Shown piece after piece: positions 7,735 to 15,073 of a stretch of DNA of 24,585 nucleotides. Every line of letters starts with the position of its first letter. Position 1 is the stretch's first letter. The DNA is taken from contig JAJZOA010000193.1 of assembly GCA_021852225.1 (NCBI GenBank), positions 1-24,585 of the forward strand, given 5' to 3'. The position numbers were made by a program, and so were the translations under genes. This DNA is from Planctomycetota bacterium (GTDB lineage Bacteria; Planctomycetota; Phycisphaerae; WQYP01). The notes under the pieces were generated by a model. The model had not been told where the DNA came from. It made no database searches and worked only from the letters and a program-made list of their open reading frames with translations.

Positions 7735-7744
7735 GAGCATGCTC

Positions 7745-7779
7745 CTTACGTATCGCGATCGTTGCCGATCTTACGTATC
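7745..7779 (-). promoter_or_regulatory. Leader repeat-hairpin-repeat over the prepilin ribosome site
   Basis: The 10-base sequence CTTACGTATC occurs at 7745-7754 and again at 7770-7779, 25 bases apart. Between them GATCG (7757-7761) pairs perfectly with CGATC (7766-7770) around TTGC. In the mRNA (minus strand) the order is repeat, hairpin, repeat, and the second repeat runs straight into the AAGGAG ribosome site of the prepilin gene. This placement suits a protein or RNA that controls translation start, but that is inference from position only. Confidence 0.35.
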
Positions 7780-7939
7780 CGCTGCTCAAATGATTTGTTT
7801 TTTATGCCGCTCAATGTCAGCCGCGGACGGTGTTTCCGCCCAAACAACACCCGCGTAAGGGGCACCCGACTCCTAAGGCAACGAACCTTTAAGTTGGCCG
7901 AATGACCCAACCGACAATGTTTATAATAATCTAAAACAA

Positions 7940-7990
7940 ATTACAGACACAAGTATAAAATAGCGCAATACATATATATATTAGCGCAAT
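7940..7990 (-). promoter_or_regulatory. Candidate promoter and operator-like repeats for the prepilin gene
   Basis: TAGCGCAAT occurs at 7961-7969 and 7982-7990, exactly 21 bases apart (two helical turns), separated by AT-rich DNA. Read on the minus strand, the nearer copy supplies TTGCGC (7968-7963), and 17 bases on comes TGTAAT (7945-7940), five of six matches to the -10 consensus. This would give a leader of about 200 bases before the prepilin gene. The repeats overlapping the putative -35 could be an operator. The -35 match is poor. Confidence 0.3.
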
Positions 7991-8010
7991 CCGTAGGCAT
8001 TACGAGTTCG

Positions 8011-8033
8011 TCCCATAACACCGTATTATGGGA
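8011..8033. repeat. Perfect 8-pair inverted repeat
   Basis: TCCCATAA at 8011-8018 pairs exactly with TTATGGGA at 8026-8033 around a 7-base loop. It overlaps the end of the doubtful minus-strand frame 8026-8337. There is no T run on either side, so it is more likely an operator or chance than a terminator. Confidence 0.3.
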
Positions 8034-8337
8034 TCACCGGACCGGATGCGGTTTTGTTCGGAATCGGCAATTCACGGCCTGCGAAAGCCATCTCCAGACC
8101 ATCAATCACCGCACAAACCCGCGCCGGCATTGCCTTGCCGAAGTTCGCACCATCGCTGGATGTCATCATGCCACGCTGATCAGGCGGGAAACCAGGTGGC
8201 GGAATAATATCCTCACGGACAAAATCCACGGTCCCGATATTCGGAAGTCCAGGAACTATCACGAATGCCATCCACTTAAGCAGAGAAAACCTTGGGATCC
8301 ACGGCAGGAGTTTTCCTCTCCGCGTGCGATCCTTCAT
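8026..8337 (-). CDS. Doubtful hypothetical protein
   Basis: A 103-codon frame with an ATG at 8337 but no visible ribosome site. The product is Pro-rich in the middle ('DIIPPPGFPPDQRG', about residues 43-56) with a short hydrophobic patch 'KWMAFVIVPGLP'. I recognise no family. The late 'VIDGLEMAFAGRELP' is faintly like the 'xDGxSNTxxxGE' segment of planctomycete prepilin-like proteins, which would make this a decayed copy near a live one, but the resemblance is too weak to rely on. It could equally be a chance frame. Confidence 0.22.
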   Translation of the reverse strand: MKDRTRRGKLLPWIPRFSLLKWMAFVIVPGLPNIGTVDFVREDIIPPPGFPPDQRGMMTSSDGANFGKAMPARVCAVIDGLEMAFAGRELPIPNKTASGPVIP

Positions 8338-8421
8338 GTCAGGGCATGCCCCGCAGAAAATAAAATCATGACCAGATTGCGCATGATGTAACTCGCAAGT
8401 GATTGATGCCGTTCCGCGGCG

Positions 8422-9228
8422 CTACGGATAATCCTGTCCGGTCGGACGTATCACAAGCTCATTAATATGCACGTGCCGCGGTTGTGATACCACGAAGCCA
8501 ATGGCATTGGCCACGTCCGGCGCGCTTAGTGTCTGACCGAAATGCTTGATGAGTTTGGTAAAATTTTCATCCGTGTAACCGGCCACATTCTGAAATTCAC
8601 TTTCCACAATTCCGGGTTTAATGGTGGTCACACGCACGCCATGCCCGCAAACTTCGCGCCGCAGCGCCTCGGCCGCGCCCGCAATCGCCCATTTGGTCGA
8701 GCCGTACAAACCGCTGAAGGGCGAAATGTTGTGGCCGGAAACAGAACCCACCACCACAATATCTCCCTGTTTTTGCGCCATGAATTGCAGGGCGGCTCGC
8801 CGCATCAGGTGTGCGGCACCCAGCACATTCAGCTTATATAGATATTCCCACTGCGATTCATCGCTGTTGGTCAGGCCGCCAACCAGTCCGCGACCCGCAT
8901 TCACCACCACAATGGCTGCCACGTGGCCGATCTTTTTTGCCCATTCGTCCGCGGTGGACAGCAACATGTCTATGGCGGCATTGTCCGCGGCGTCCGCTTC
9001 CACCGCCAGGGCAGCGCCGCCCGCCCGCACGATGTGCGCCACAAGCCCTGTCAGCCGATCCTTGCGGCGAGCGCTGACCACCACCGCCGCGCCCAGACGG
9101 GCCAGACAATCTGCGGTAGCCATTCCGATTCCAGCGCTGGCACCGGTCACCAGAGCCATTTTGCCCGCCAGGGGCCGATCAGGATTCGCGATTTCCGCCG
9201 GAGCTTTAGTCGTTTCGGGATTCATCAT
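8422..9228 (-). CDS. Short-chain dehydrogenase/reductase (SDR)
   Basis: A 268-residue classical SDR using NAD(P)H. Seen directly: the cofactor loop 'TGASAGIG' (28-35), a 'SARRKDRL' segment after beta-strand 2 whose Arg residues suggest NADP preference (inference), 'VVNAGRG' (NAG motif), a catalytic Ser in 'VVGSVSGHN', and Tyr/Lys in 'YGSTK'. The region 'IKPGIVESEF' is typical. The substrate is unknown; 'serine 3-dehydrogenase-like' SDRs look similar but this cannot be decided. ATGs occur at 9228 and 9225; AGGAG lies nine bases before the first. The start lies inside the end of the upstream transferase gene (stop at 9206), a 23-base overlap that suggests translational coupling. It is the last gene of the cluster. 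Confidence 0.9.
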   Translation of the reverse strand: MMNPETTKAPAEIANPDRPLAGKMALVTGASAGIGMATADCLARLGAAVVVSARRKDRLTGLVAHIVRAGGAALAVEADAADNAAIDMLLSTADEWAKKIGHVAAIVVVNAGRGLVGGLTNSDESQWEYLYKLNVLGAAHLMRRAALQFMAQKQGDIVVVGSVSGHNISPFSGLYGSTKWAIAGAAEALRREVCGHGVRVTTIKPGIVESEFQNVAGYTDENFTKLIKHFGQTLSAPDVANAIGFVVSQPRHVHINELVIRPTGQDYP

Positions 9229-10048
9229 GTCGTGTGTCTCCTGAATGCGTTGCAATCATCATTGACCGCAGACAAGTATAGAGTTCCCGGGCCGCGTTGT
9301 CCTGACGGGAGGCCATGGCGGCCATGACAAGGCGCAAATCGTCCGGCGTGTCCACATCCGGCAGTTGATCGCCCATGGATAGCGCGATGCGAAGGTTGAC
9401 CGCCCGGTCCAGGGTTTGCCGACAAACCAGGGCGCTTCCCCACGCAATATTATCCAGCAGCGGTAACGCTTCAGGCCGAAGGCCCAGTGCGACATAACCA
9501 CCGTCATGGGCGGGCAGCATTACGGCTTGGGATTTCAGCAGATCTTGCGCCATCCACCGGAGTAAGGCCAGATTCAGATGGACCGAATCCACTCCGATAA
9601 AAATCATCGCGTCCGCCTTTTCAGCAAGGCACACCTGGGCGCAAAAGCGCATGCGATCGCCCAGGTCGCCCGGCGGCTGAAAAATGGTCCGCCATCCCGG
9701 CCAGTTGAACTGTTCCCGCGGCTGGCCAAGGGGATCGATAAACAGCAACGGTTGAATGACGAAATCGTCGGTACAGACGGTATTGGCCATGGACAGTTGC
9801 GGTGCCGCCCCGACCGCGGCTTGGGTGAACCGATGTGAGCCGGACTCTGCCAATGTTTCCACCAGGTTGCGCAAAAATTTTAAAAACGCGATCTGGACAT
9901 CTGCCGCCTGCTGGGCGGAAACAAGTGGAGAAATAAGCCGCGTTTTTACGCGGCCACTTACCGCCGCTTTGGCCACCAGCACCAGGGCGATGCGCATAGG
10001 CCTATCGCACGGCCAGGAGAGATCAGGTTCACGAGCGCTATCGTTCAC
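9206..10048 (-). CDS. DUF2064 / TIGR04282-type transferase
   Basis: A 280-residue nucleotidyl/glycosyl-transferase-fold protein. Family marks in order: 'VSGRVKTRLISPL' (about residues 30-42), 'QPPGDLGDRMRFCAQ', 'FIGVDSVHLNLALL', 'PAHDGGYVALGL', 'GSALVCRQTLDR' and 'LPDVDTPDDLRLV'. This family was first named transferase 1 of the rSAM/selenodomain set, and some members are annotated in arsenosugar synthesis; neither a radical-SAM nor an arsenic gene is in view here. A GTG start at 10048 overlaps the upstream glycosyltransferase stop by four bases (GTGA), favouring coupling; an ATG at 9997 is closer to the family N-terminus and is the alternative. A C-terminal tail of about 30 residues goes beyond the family core and overlaps the SDR start. 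Confidence 0.87.
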   Translation of the reverse strand: MNDSAREPDLSWPCDRPMRIALVLVAKAAVSGRVKTRLISPLVSAQQAADVQIAFLKFLRNLVETLAESGSHRFTQAAVGAAPQLSMANTVCTDDFVIQPLLFIDPLGQPREQFNWPGWRTIFQPPGDLGDRMRFCAQVCLAEKADAMIFIGVDSVHLNLALLRWMAQDLLKSQAVMLPAHDGGYVALGLRPEALPLLDNIAWGSALVCRQTLDRAVNLRIALSMGDQLPDVDTPDDLRLVMAAMASRQDNAARELYTCLRSMMIATHSGDTRHDESRND

Positions 10049-10998
10049 GCTTGGCAGTCTTTCAAAACAGGCAATTCACGCGGTGGAACAGCACCTGGCT
10101 TCGTTGAGCCGGCCTTCAACCAGCCGGCCCGGTAGCCGGCCAGAATGCACCAGTTTCGGAATGTTCGCAGGCTCGAGCCGCTGCGCCAGTGCCGTGCGCC
10201 AGTGGTAACCGGGCAATCGAGAATAAGTGGCGGTCCGATGGCCTTGAGTCGCAGAGCAAGTTCCAGGTCTTCATACTTTTCCTGAACTGGAAATCCGCCT
10301 ATGGACTCCAGCACACGCGATCGCAGAAACATCGCCTGGTCGCCGAATGGAATGTGCCAATAAGCGGCCCGCCATGTGTTGCCGGCTTCCAGCAGTCGAA
10401 AACGGCTTCGGGGATCGGCAATGACATGGCCAAAGGCACCCCATCCAAGCTCCGGATTCCCCGCGATGGCCGATTCAAGCCGGCCGCGCCAGCCCTGCGG
10501 AAAAACCATATCCGCATGAGCTATCAGCAACAGGTCTGGCCGGGGCGAGGCCATTGTTTGATTAAGACGGCCCGCCAGCGCCGGGCGGCTGGACCGAGGT
10601 TCGCCAAAGATTTCCTGCACACCAGCCGCAATCGCCAGTCCGCGAGTCGGACTTGACGGAATCATGCAATGCACATTCAATTCCCGCGCAACAGCTGCGG
10701 TAAAGCAGTCGCCTGTGGAATTCACCACCACCACCCGGTCCTGGTGGCCCAGTTCAGCACCCAAGCTGGCGAGGCACGGATGCAGCAGATCCGCATCGCT
10801 GTGACAGGGAATGACCACGCCAAGCCGCAGCGGGCGGATTTGCCGCGAATTTCCGGACCTCAGCGGTACGGATGGTTCCGCCAATGTCGGAAATATGAAA
10901 TCATGACTTTCCATATTATATTGGTCGGGACTTTCGGGCGTACCTTTCAATTTGCTGAATCGGAATACCCCGCTATCGGCTGCTTTCATCCGTGCCAT
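10045..10998 (-). CDS. Family 2 glycosyltransferase, TIGR04283-like
   Basis: A GT-A fold transferase, 317 residues with the start chosen here. Visible marks: 'LGVVIPCHSD' at the first strand, 'RVVVVNSTGD', 'HADMVFPQGWRGRL' (the family's 'HAD…P' metal/sugar-nucleotide block), 'HIPFGDQAMFLRSRVLESIG' with 'GGFP' following, 'YEDLELALRLK', and 'RHWRSG'. These match the second transferase of the rSAM/selenodomain-associated pair, which usually neighbours the DUF2064 member, as here. The start is uncertain: the ATG at 10998 has a GGGGA stretch eight bases upstream; other possibilities are a TTG at 11085, directly after the preceding stop, and ATGs at 10989 or 10914. All leave an N-terminal extension before the conserved core. 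Donor and acceptor sugars are unknown. Confidence 0.85.
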   Translation of the reverse strand: MARMKAADSGVFRFSKLKGTPESPDQYNMESHDFIFPTLAEPSVPLRSGNSRQIRPLRLGVVIPCHSDADLLHPCLASLGAELGHQDRVVVVNSTGDCFTAAVARELNVHCMIPSSPTRGLAIAAGVQEIFGEPRSSRPALAGRLNQTMASPRPDLLLIAHADMVFPQGWRGRLESAIAGNPELGWGAFGHVIADPRSRFRLLEAGNTWRAAYWHIPFGDQAMFLRSRVLESIGGFPVQEKYEDLELALRLKAIGPPLILDCPVTTGARHWRSGSSLRTFRNWCILAGYRAGWLKAGSTKPGAVPPRELPVLKDCQA

Positions 10999-11086
10999 GA
11001 TCGATTTCCCCGCGGCGGGCATTTGACCGGTGCAATCCGCGTCTGCGTTCGGGGCCAGTTGCCGGACAGTTGGTCCTGATGGCAAT

Positions 11087-11485
11087 TTACGGCGTCACAA
11101 TATGGCGGACCCGCAGTCTGCGGTCACCGATTGGTTCGCCATCAATCACCAGTTGCACGAAATAATCACCGGATTTTTCCACCCGGACATTCATGAACGG
11201 AACAACAATTTCTCCCTCCGCCAGCGGGTCGGTATCGTTGAGGGCCACATTGACCGGCGGCGCGAAAATCACATTTCCTTCGGCATCCATTATGCGCATT
11301 GTGGCCTGCGCCTGAGATCGAATATCGGATACCGCGGCGTAACCGAAGAATGGGGGCAATACCGCCGGAAACCGGTTAAAGGCAATCGCAGGTGAAACGC
11401 CAAACAGGGCGTAACGCCGGGCAAGCATGTCGAACGTGACCCGTTCGCAAAGTACGATGGCCAGCAGATGGGGCTTTTCAGTCAT
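11087..11485 (-). CDS. DUF6941-like protein
   Basis: A 132-residue protein of beta-sandwich character with no signal peptide or membrane segment. 'HLLAIVLCERVTFD' near the start, then 'FGVSPAIAFNRFPAVLPPFFGYAA', an internal 'RIMDAEGNVIF' and the closing 'SGDYFVQLVIDGEPIGDRRL' are the layout of the DUF6941 family (unknown function; members are small cytoplasmic proteins). The ATG at 11485 with a modest GAG upstream is preferred to an extended start at 11542. It is the first gene of the minus-strand transferase cluster, although its link to those genes rests only on strand and proximity. The family assignment is from memory of the pattern and is moderately sure. Confidence 0.72.
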   Translation of the reverse strand: MTEKPHLLAIVLCERVTFDMLARRYALFGVSPAIAFNRFPAVLPPFFGYAAVSDIRSQAQATMRIMDAEGNVIFAPPVNVALNDTDPLAEGEIVVPFMNVRVEKSGDYFVQLVIDGEPIGDRRLRVRHIVTP

Positions 11486-11787
11486 GGTTTTTCTCAAATC
11501 ATTGCGGACACTCGCAACCGCCGCAATCTGTTGTAACGCCAAACAGGACTTATGACAATCCGGCGTGCCGTGCTTAATCGCTGGCTACTGGTGACAAAGC
11601 CGGGTCGGGAACCGCAACGGTGCCGTTCAAGCAGAAGCCCGGCCCAATGGCAGACAAAACCAGAATCCCACGTTATAACTGGTGCCATCTTATTCAGAAG
11701 TGAATGCTGCGGAATAGTCGAACCGTGCGATATTCCGGCATGCAGGGGTATTTATTCGAAGTGCGGTAGCCCGTTGCGAGGTGCCAG
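11486..11787. other. Divergent promoter region
   Basis: About 300 bases between the leftward DUF6941 gene and the rightward secreted-protein gene, with no gene visible. A perfect 7-base inverted repeat (CGGAATA at 11710-11716, TATTCCG at 11731-11737) lies about 50 bases before the rightward ATG and could be an operator. No clear -10/-35 pair was found. Confidence 0.4.
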
Positions 11788-13281
11788 ATGCGATGGAGAT
11801 TACCGTTTAAATCAGTGGCTGCGTTATTGATAATCAGCGGTGCGGCGGCCATTCCCGCCGCCGCGCAGCAGACCGCGGTGCCTGCTCAAGCCACGGAGGC
11901 AGCGCAGGCGGCCCAACAGGCTAAAGCCGTGATGGAGGCCGAAAAAGCCAAAACTAGCGGTTCCAATCGGGATAAAACAGAATCCGTCGCACCGGTCAAA
12001 ACTGTTGTCGCCACCGCTGGCTCCGGTGCGCCACCCACACCTGCCCAGATTCACCAGTGGATCGAAGACCTGACCTCGCAGCGATACCGGAAGCGGCAAT
12101 CCGCTAAAAAGCGGTTGATCGCGGCCGGGGAAATCGTCCGGCCAGCTGTCAAAAAGGCGCTCAATGGCCTGACAACTCCGGAAATGCGCCATGAAATGCG
12201 GGCAGTGATTTATGCCCTCAATAACCAGCGGCTGCTTTCCGGCAAGCTGATTACGCTGGAACTCAAACATGTTTCTCCCGAAACCGCATTTGACAAAGTC
12301 GCCCGCACTGCGGGAATCACATTCAGCGAATGGCCACCGAATTTATTTCAGCAACAGGCGGGCCGCCAGGTTACCCTGCACGCCCACAATGAACCGCTGC
12401 TGCGCGTGCTGTGGTCTTTGGCCCGGCAGACCAATATTTCCCCTTCACAGTTCAACTACAACAACATGAGCAACGTGCTGGCCGCCCCGGGCGGGTTGAA
12501 CGTGCACAACCCGGTCGATTTTGACGGTTCATTTCTGACGACAATCGATCAGATCGATTACCATAAAATGGTCAGCTTTAACAATTCCCGTCCGCAGATC
12601 ACACATCAGTTAATGGTATCCATGATAATGGCGGCCGACCCGACGCTGCGAGTCATGAATGTAAACAATATGGTCGTCATGACGGTTGCCAAAGACAATC
12701 TGGGCCATTCGCTGCTGGTGCCCAACGCGGGTGGACAGGCCTTTTATTATGGCGGCTACTGGAACGCAAACTCCGGCGTTTTCAATTTATCCGGAAACCT
12801 GAATGCCGTCCCGCACATGGGCAAAACACTCGCATTGCTGAAAGGAAAAATTACCGTCACTGTGGGAATCGGCACTAAATCGCTGGTTTTCAGCCATTTG
12901 CATAAAGCCCAGAAACATGACATTGGAGGAATCCGGATTAAAATCGGAAATTTCATGCTGTTGAATCAGAATCAATATCAGATTCAGGTCAGCTTTGGCC
13001 CCGCCCGGAGCGTTGCCGGCAATGTTCTGGCGCCCAACCAGCAGGCAATTGTAAATTCGCTGGAAAATTCCAGTTGCTATACGCTGGAAGATAAGACTGG
13101 ACACAAGCTTTCCGGAAATATGGCCGGTGGTGGTGGTGGCCCGACACAATTTCAATACAACTTCGGCTTCTTTAACAATAATGGCATGATCGGGAAGCCG
13201 ACCCGCCTGATTGTAACCGTGGTAACCGGACAAAAAACGCTGCATGTTCCATTCACCTTCAAAAATGTTCCGTTGCCGTAA
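11788..13281 (+). CDS. Secreted protein with HEAT-like and secretin-N-like segments
   Basis: A 497-residue exported protein not assignable to a named family. A signal peptide (1-26) ends at 'IPAAAQQ'. Then comes an Ala/Gln-rich helical linker (27-80) and a HEAT-like helix pair at about 83-145 ('HQWIEDLTSQRYRKRQSAKK' onward), a layout common in planctomycete secreted proteins. Residues about 153-217 ('ITLELKHVSPETAFDKVA' onward) resemble the short secretin/TonB N-terminal domain. The remainder (about 220-497) is beta-rich with Asn/Gly stretches, a Gly run near 448, and ends 'HVPFTFKNVPLP'. GAGG lies six bases before the ATG. A structural or binding role in the periplasm or envelope is inferred. 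Domain calls come from pattern only and need a profile search. Confidence 0.75.
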   Translation: MRWRLPFKSVAALLIISGAAAIPAAAQQTAVPAQATEAAQAAQQAKAVMEAEKAKTSGSNRDKTESVAPVKTVVATAGSGAPPTPAQIHQWIEDLTSQRYRKRQSAKKRLIAAGEIVRPAVKKALNGLTTPEMRHEMRAVIYALNNQRLLSGKLITLELKHVSPETAFDKVARTAGITFSEWPPNLFQQQAGRQVTLHAHNEPLLRVLWSLARQTNISPSQFNYNNMSNVLAAPGGLNVHNPVDFDGSFLTTIDQIDYHKMVSFNNSRPQITHQLMVSMIMAADPTLRVMNVNNMVVMTVAKDNLGHSLLVPNAGGQAFYYGGYWNANSGVFNLSGNLNAVPHMGKTLALLKGKITVTVGIGTKSLVFSHLHKAQKHDIGGIRIKIGNFMLLNQNQYQIQVSFGPARSVAGNVLAPNQQAIVNSLENSSCYTLEDKTGHKLSGNMAGGGGGPTQFQYNFGFFNNNGMIGKPTRLIVTVVTGQKTLHVPFTFKNVPLP

Positions 13282-13511
13282 CATGTTCCGCCCGATTCCA
13301 CGTTGCCCACCCGCGTCCACTTAATCGGCGGCGCGGCGGGATGGAATTCGGGCCCCTATGCGGTGCACCGGCTCGGAATCGTGCTATTATTAACACCGCA
13401 GGCGTCCGTCGCGCTGGCATCGGACCCGTGTATACTTTGTGCGTCGGCCCGCCGATGGTCTGCCATCAGACTGCCGCCGGAGTTTTTGCAGGAATCACCG
13501 AGGAACCACCC

Positions 13512-14528
13512 ATGGCTGAAATACGGGTCGCAATTGTTGGAGCCACCGGCTACACATCATTGGAATGCATCCGGTGGCTGCTGCGGCATCCCCACGCACA
13601 CATCACCTGGCTGGCCAGCCGCAAGGCCGAGCAACCGATCAGCGATCTGTTTCCGGAACTCCTCGGTCGGCTGGATCTGCCCATCAGTCCGTTTGATCCC
13701 GCCGCGATTGCCCGGCACGCCGATGTGGCTCTGCTTTGCCTGCCGCACCTGACCGCCATGGAACATGTTCCGCCGCTGCTGGCCGCGGGCGTGCGTGTGA
13801 TTGATTTATCCGCGGATTACCGGCTGAAAGATACCGCGGTCTATGAAAAATGGTACAAACACGCACATGTGGATGCGGCCAACCTGACGCATGCGGTCTA
13901 CGGCCTGCCGGAATTCTTTCGACCGGCCATAAAATCGGCCCGGCTGGTGAGCAATCCGGGATGTTATCCAACAGCGGGCATACTGGGCGTTGCGCCGCTG
14001 GTTAAGGCGGGCATCGTCGAACCTGATGATATAATTATCAACGCCGCGTCGGGCATTTCCGGCGCGGGTCGAACGCCTTCGCAACAGCATCATTTTCCCG
14101 AACGCAACGAAGCGTTTGAAGCCTACAGCATTGGCACCCACCGGCATGCGCCGGAAATTCAGCACACCATCGAAGCCATCGCCGGTCAGCCGGTGCGGCT
14201 GCTTTTCGTGCCGCATCTGATTCCGATGGACCGGGGCATTCTGGAAACCATTTACCTTAAGCCCAAGCCCGGAATGGCGCTGGCGGATGCTCAGCACGCG
14301 TTCGCCTCAGCCTATAAAAATGAACCGTTTGTGCGGCTGCGCGAAGGCAATCTCCCGAGCACAAAATTTGTGGCCAACACCAATTTTGCCGATATTGCCG
14401 TCCGAGTTTACAACGGCCGGTTTGTGGTCGTTACCGCACTGGACAATATGGTAAAAGGGGCCAGCGGTCAGGCCGTGCAGAATTTGAATATCATGTTCGG
14501 ATTGCCGGAAACCAGCGGATTAATCTGA
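13512..14528 (+). CDS. argC: N-acetyl-gamma-glutamyl-phosphate reductase
   Basis: A 338-residue ArgC, which reduces N-acetylglutamyl phosphate to the semialdehyde with NADPH in arginine synthesis. The Rossmann loop is 'AIVGATGYTS' near the N-terminus; the catalytic Cys is in 'SNPGCYPTA'; further family blocks are 'VIDLSADYRLKD', 'AASGISGAGR', 'GTHRHAPEI' (the essential His) and 'VKGASGQAVQNLN'. Length fits the ~340-residue type. The ATG at 13512 has GAGG eight bases upstream and starts right at the family N-terminus; the frame remains open to 13341 without similarity. No other arg genes are adjacent. Its stop overlaps the stop region of the convergent zinc-ribbon gene by nine bases. Confidence 0.97.
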   Translation: MAEIRVAIVGATGYTSLECIRWLLRHPHAHITWLASRKAEQPISDLFPELLGRLDLPISPFDPAAIARHADVALLCLPHLTAMEHVPPLLAAGVRVIDLSADYRLKDTAVYEKWYKHAHVDAANLTHAVYGLPEFFRPAIKSARLVSNPGCYPTAGILGVAPLVKAGIVEPDDIIINAASGISGAGRTPSQQHHFPERNEAFEAYSIGTHRHAPEIQHTIEAIAGQPVRLLFVPHLIPMDRGILETIYLKPKPGMALADAQHAFASAYKNEPFVRLREGNLPSTKFVANTNFADIAVRVYNGRFVVVTALDNMVKGASGQAVQNLNIMFGLPETSGLI

Positions 14529-14954
14529 TGGCGCCCCGGAACCGGGTTTGCCGCAATGCCGGCAGAAGCGGTCGGGGGCATCCATTGGCCAGCCGCAATT
14601 GCCGCAGCGCCGCGGCGGGGAATCCGGCGGCGGGGAATCCGGATTTTCATGGCCTTCCACCACCCGGGCCAGACGGCGCATTTGCGCAAGCAGCAGGTAC
14701 CAAAGTCCCAGCAGCAGTGTCATGCTGGAAACAATCAGCAGTGAATAGGCCACAATCGCCTGCCATAACGTAAAATTGCTGATGGTAAACGCGCCCAGAA
14801 TTGACACGCCGTAAAAAAACCAGCCCGGCAACCCAGTCAGCACCGCCAGCGCCAGCATCAAATAGCCGATGAATCTGAAACGCTTGCGTTTGCGCACCAG
14901 CGCGGTAGGCAGCCCCACATCATGCGGGTGAATCTGTAAATGATGGTCGGTCAT
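14520..14954 (-). CDS. Small membrane protein with C-terminal zinc ribbon
   Basis: A 144-residue protein of unrecognised family. A His-containing N-terminus (H4, H5, H9, H11) and a basic patch (R21-R27) precede two membrane segments at about 28-50 and 63-90. After a Pro-rich linker there is a zinc ribbon: Cys117-x2-Cys120 and Cys131-x2-Cys134. The topology expected from the basic patches puts both ends in the cytoplasm (inference). The ATG at 14954 has a weak AGG upstream. The gene is tail to tail with argC with a nine-base overlap. Two-helix proteins with a zinc ribbon are common and mostly unstudied; the function is unknown. Confidence 0.75.
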   Translation of the reverse strand: MTDHHLQIHPHDVGLPTALVRKRKRFRFIGYLMLALAVLTGLPGWFFYGVSILGAFTISNFTLWQAIVAYSLLIVSSMTLLLGLWYLLLAQMRRLARVVEGHENPDSPPPDSPPRRCGNCGWPMDAPDRFCRHCGKPGSGAPSD

Positions 14955-15073
14955 GACGCCTGCATTGGGTGAACCTTTTTCCGGATGCCCACGCTGTGAT
15001 GCCGCACCCGCGAACTTCTATTCCACGCGACCTTTGATGGCAATTTTACCCGGACCATCCCGGATTGCCGGGC

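Larger units (their letters stand above)
7735..8421. other. Long leader and spacer upstream of the prepilin gene
   Basis: About 690 bases, strongly AT-rich at 7915-8000, with no firm gene. It contains the paired 10-base repeats beside the prepilin start (7745-7779), a pair of 9-base repeats one 21-base step apart (7961-7990), a perfect 8-pair inverted repeat (8011-8018 with 8026-8033) and one doubtful 103-codon frame on the minus strand (8026-8337). Confidence 0.45.

Noticed and set aside
8621..9244. A 207-codon plus-strand frame opposite the SDR gene
   Set aside because: It is antisense to a well-supported SDR and has Ala/Arg/Pro/Thr-rich shadow composition.
13408..13436. Promoter for argC with TATACT at 13431-13436
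   Set aside because: The -10 is fair, but no acceptable -35 lies 16-18 bases upstream, so it was not listed.
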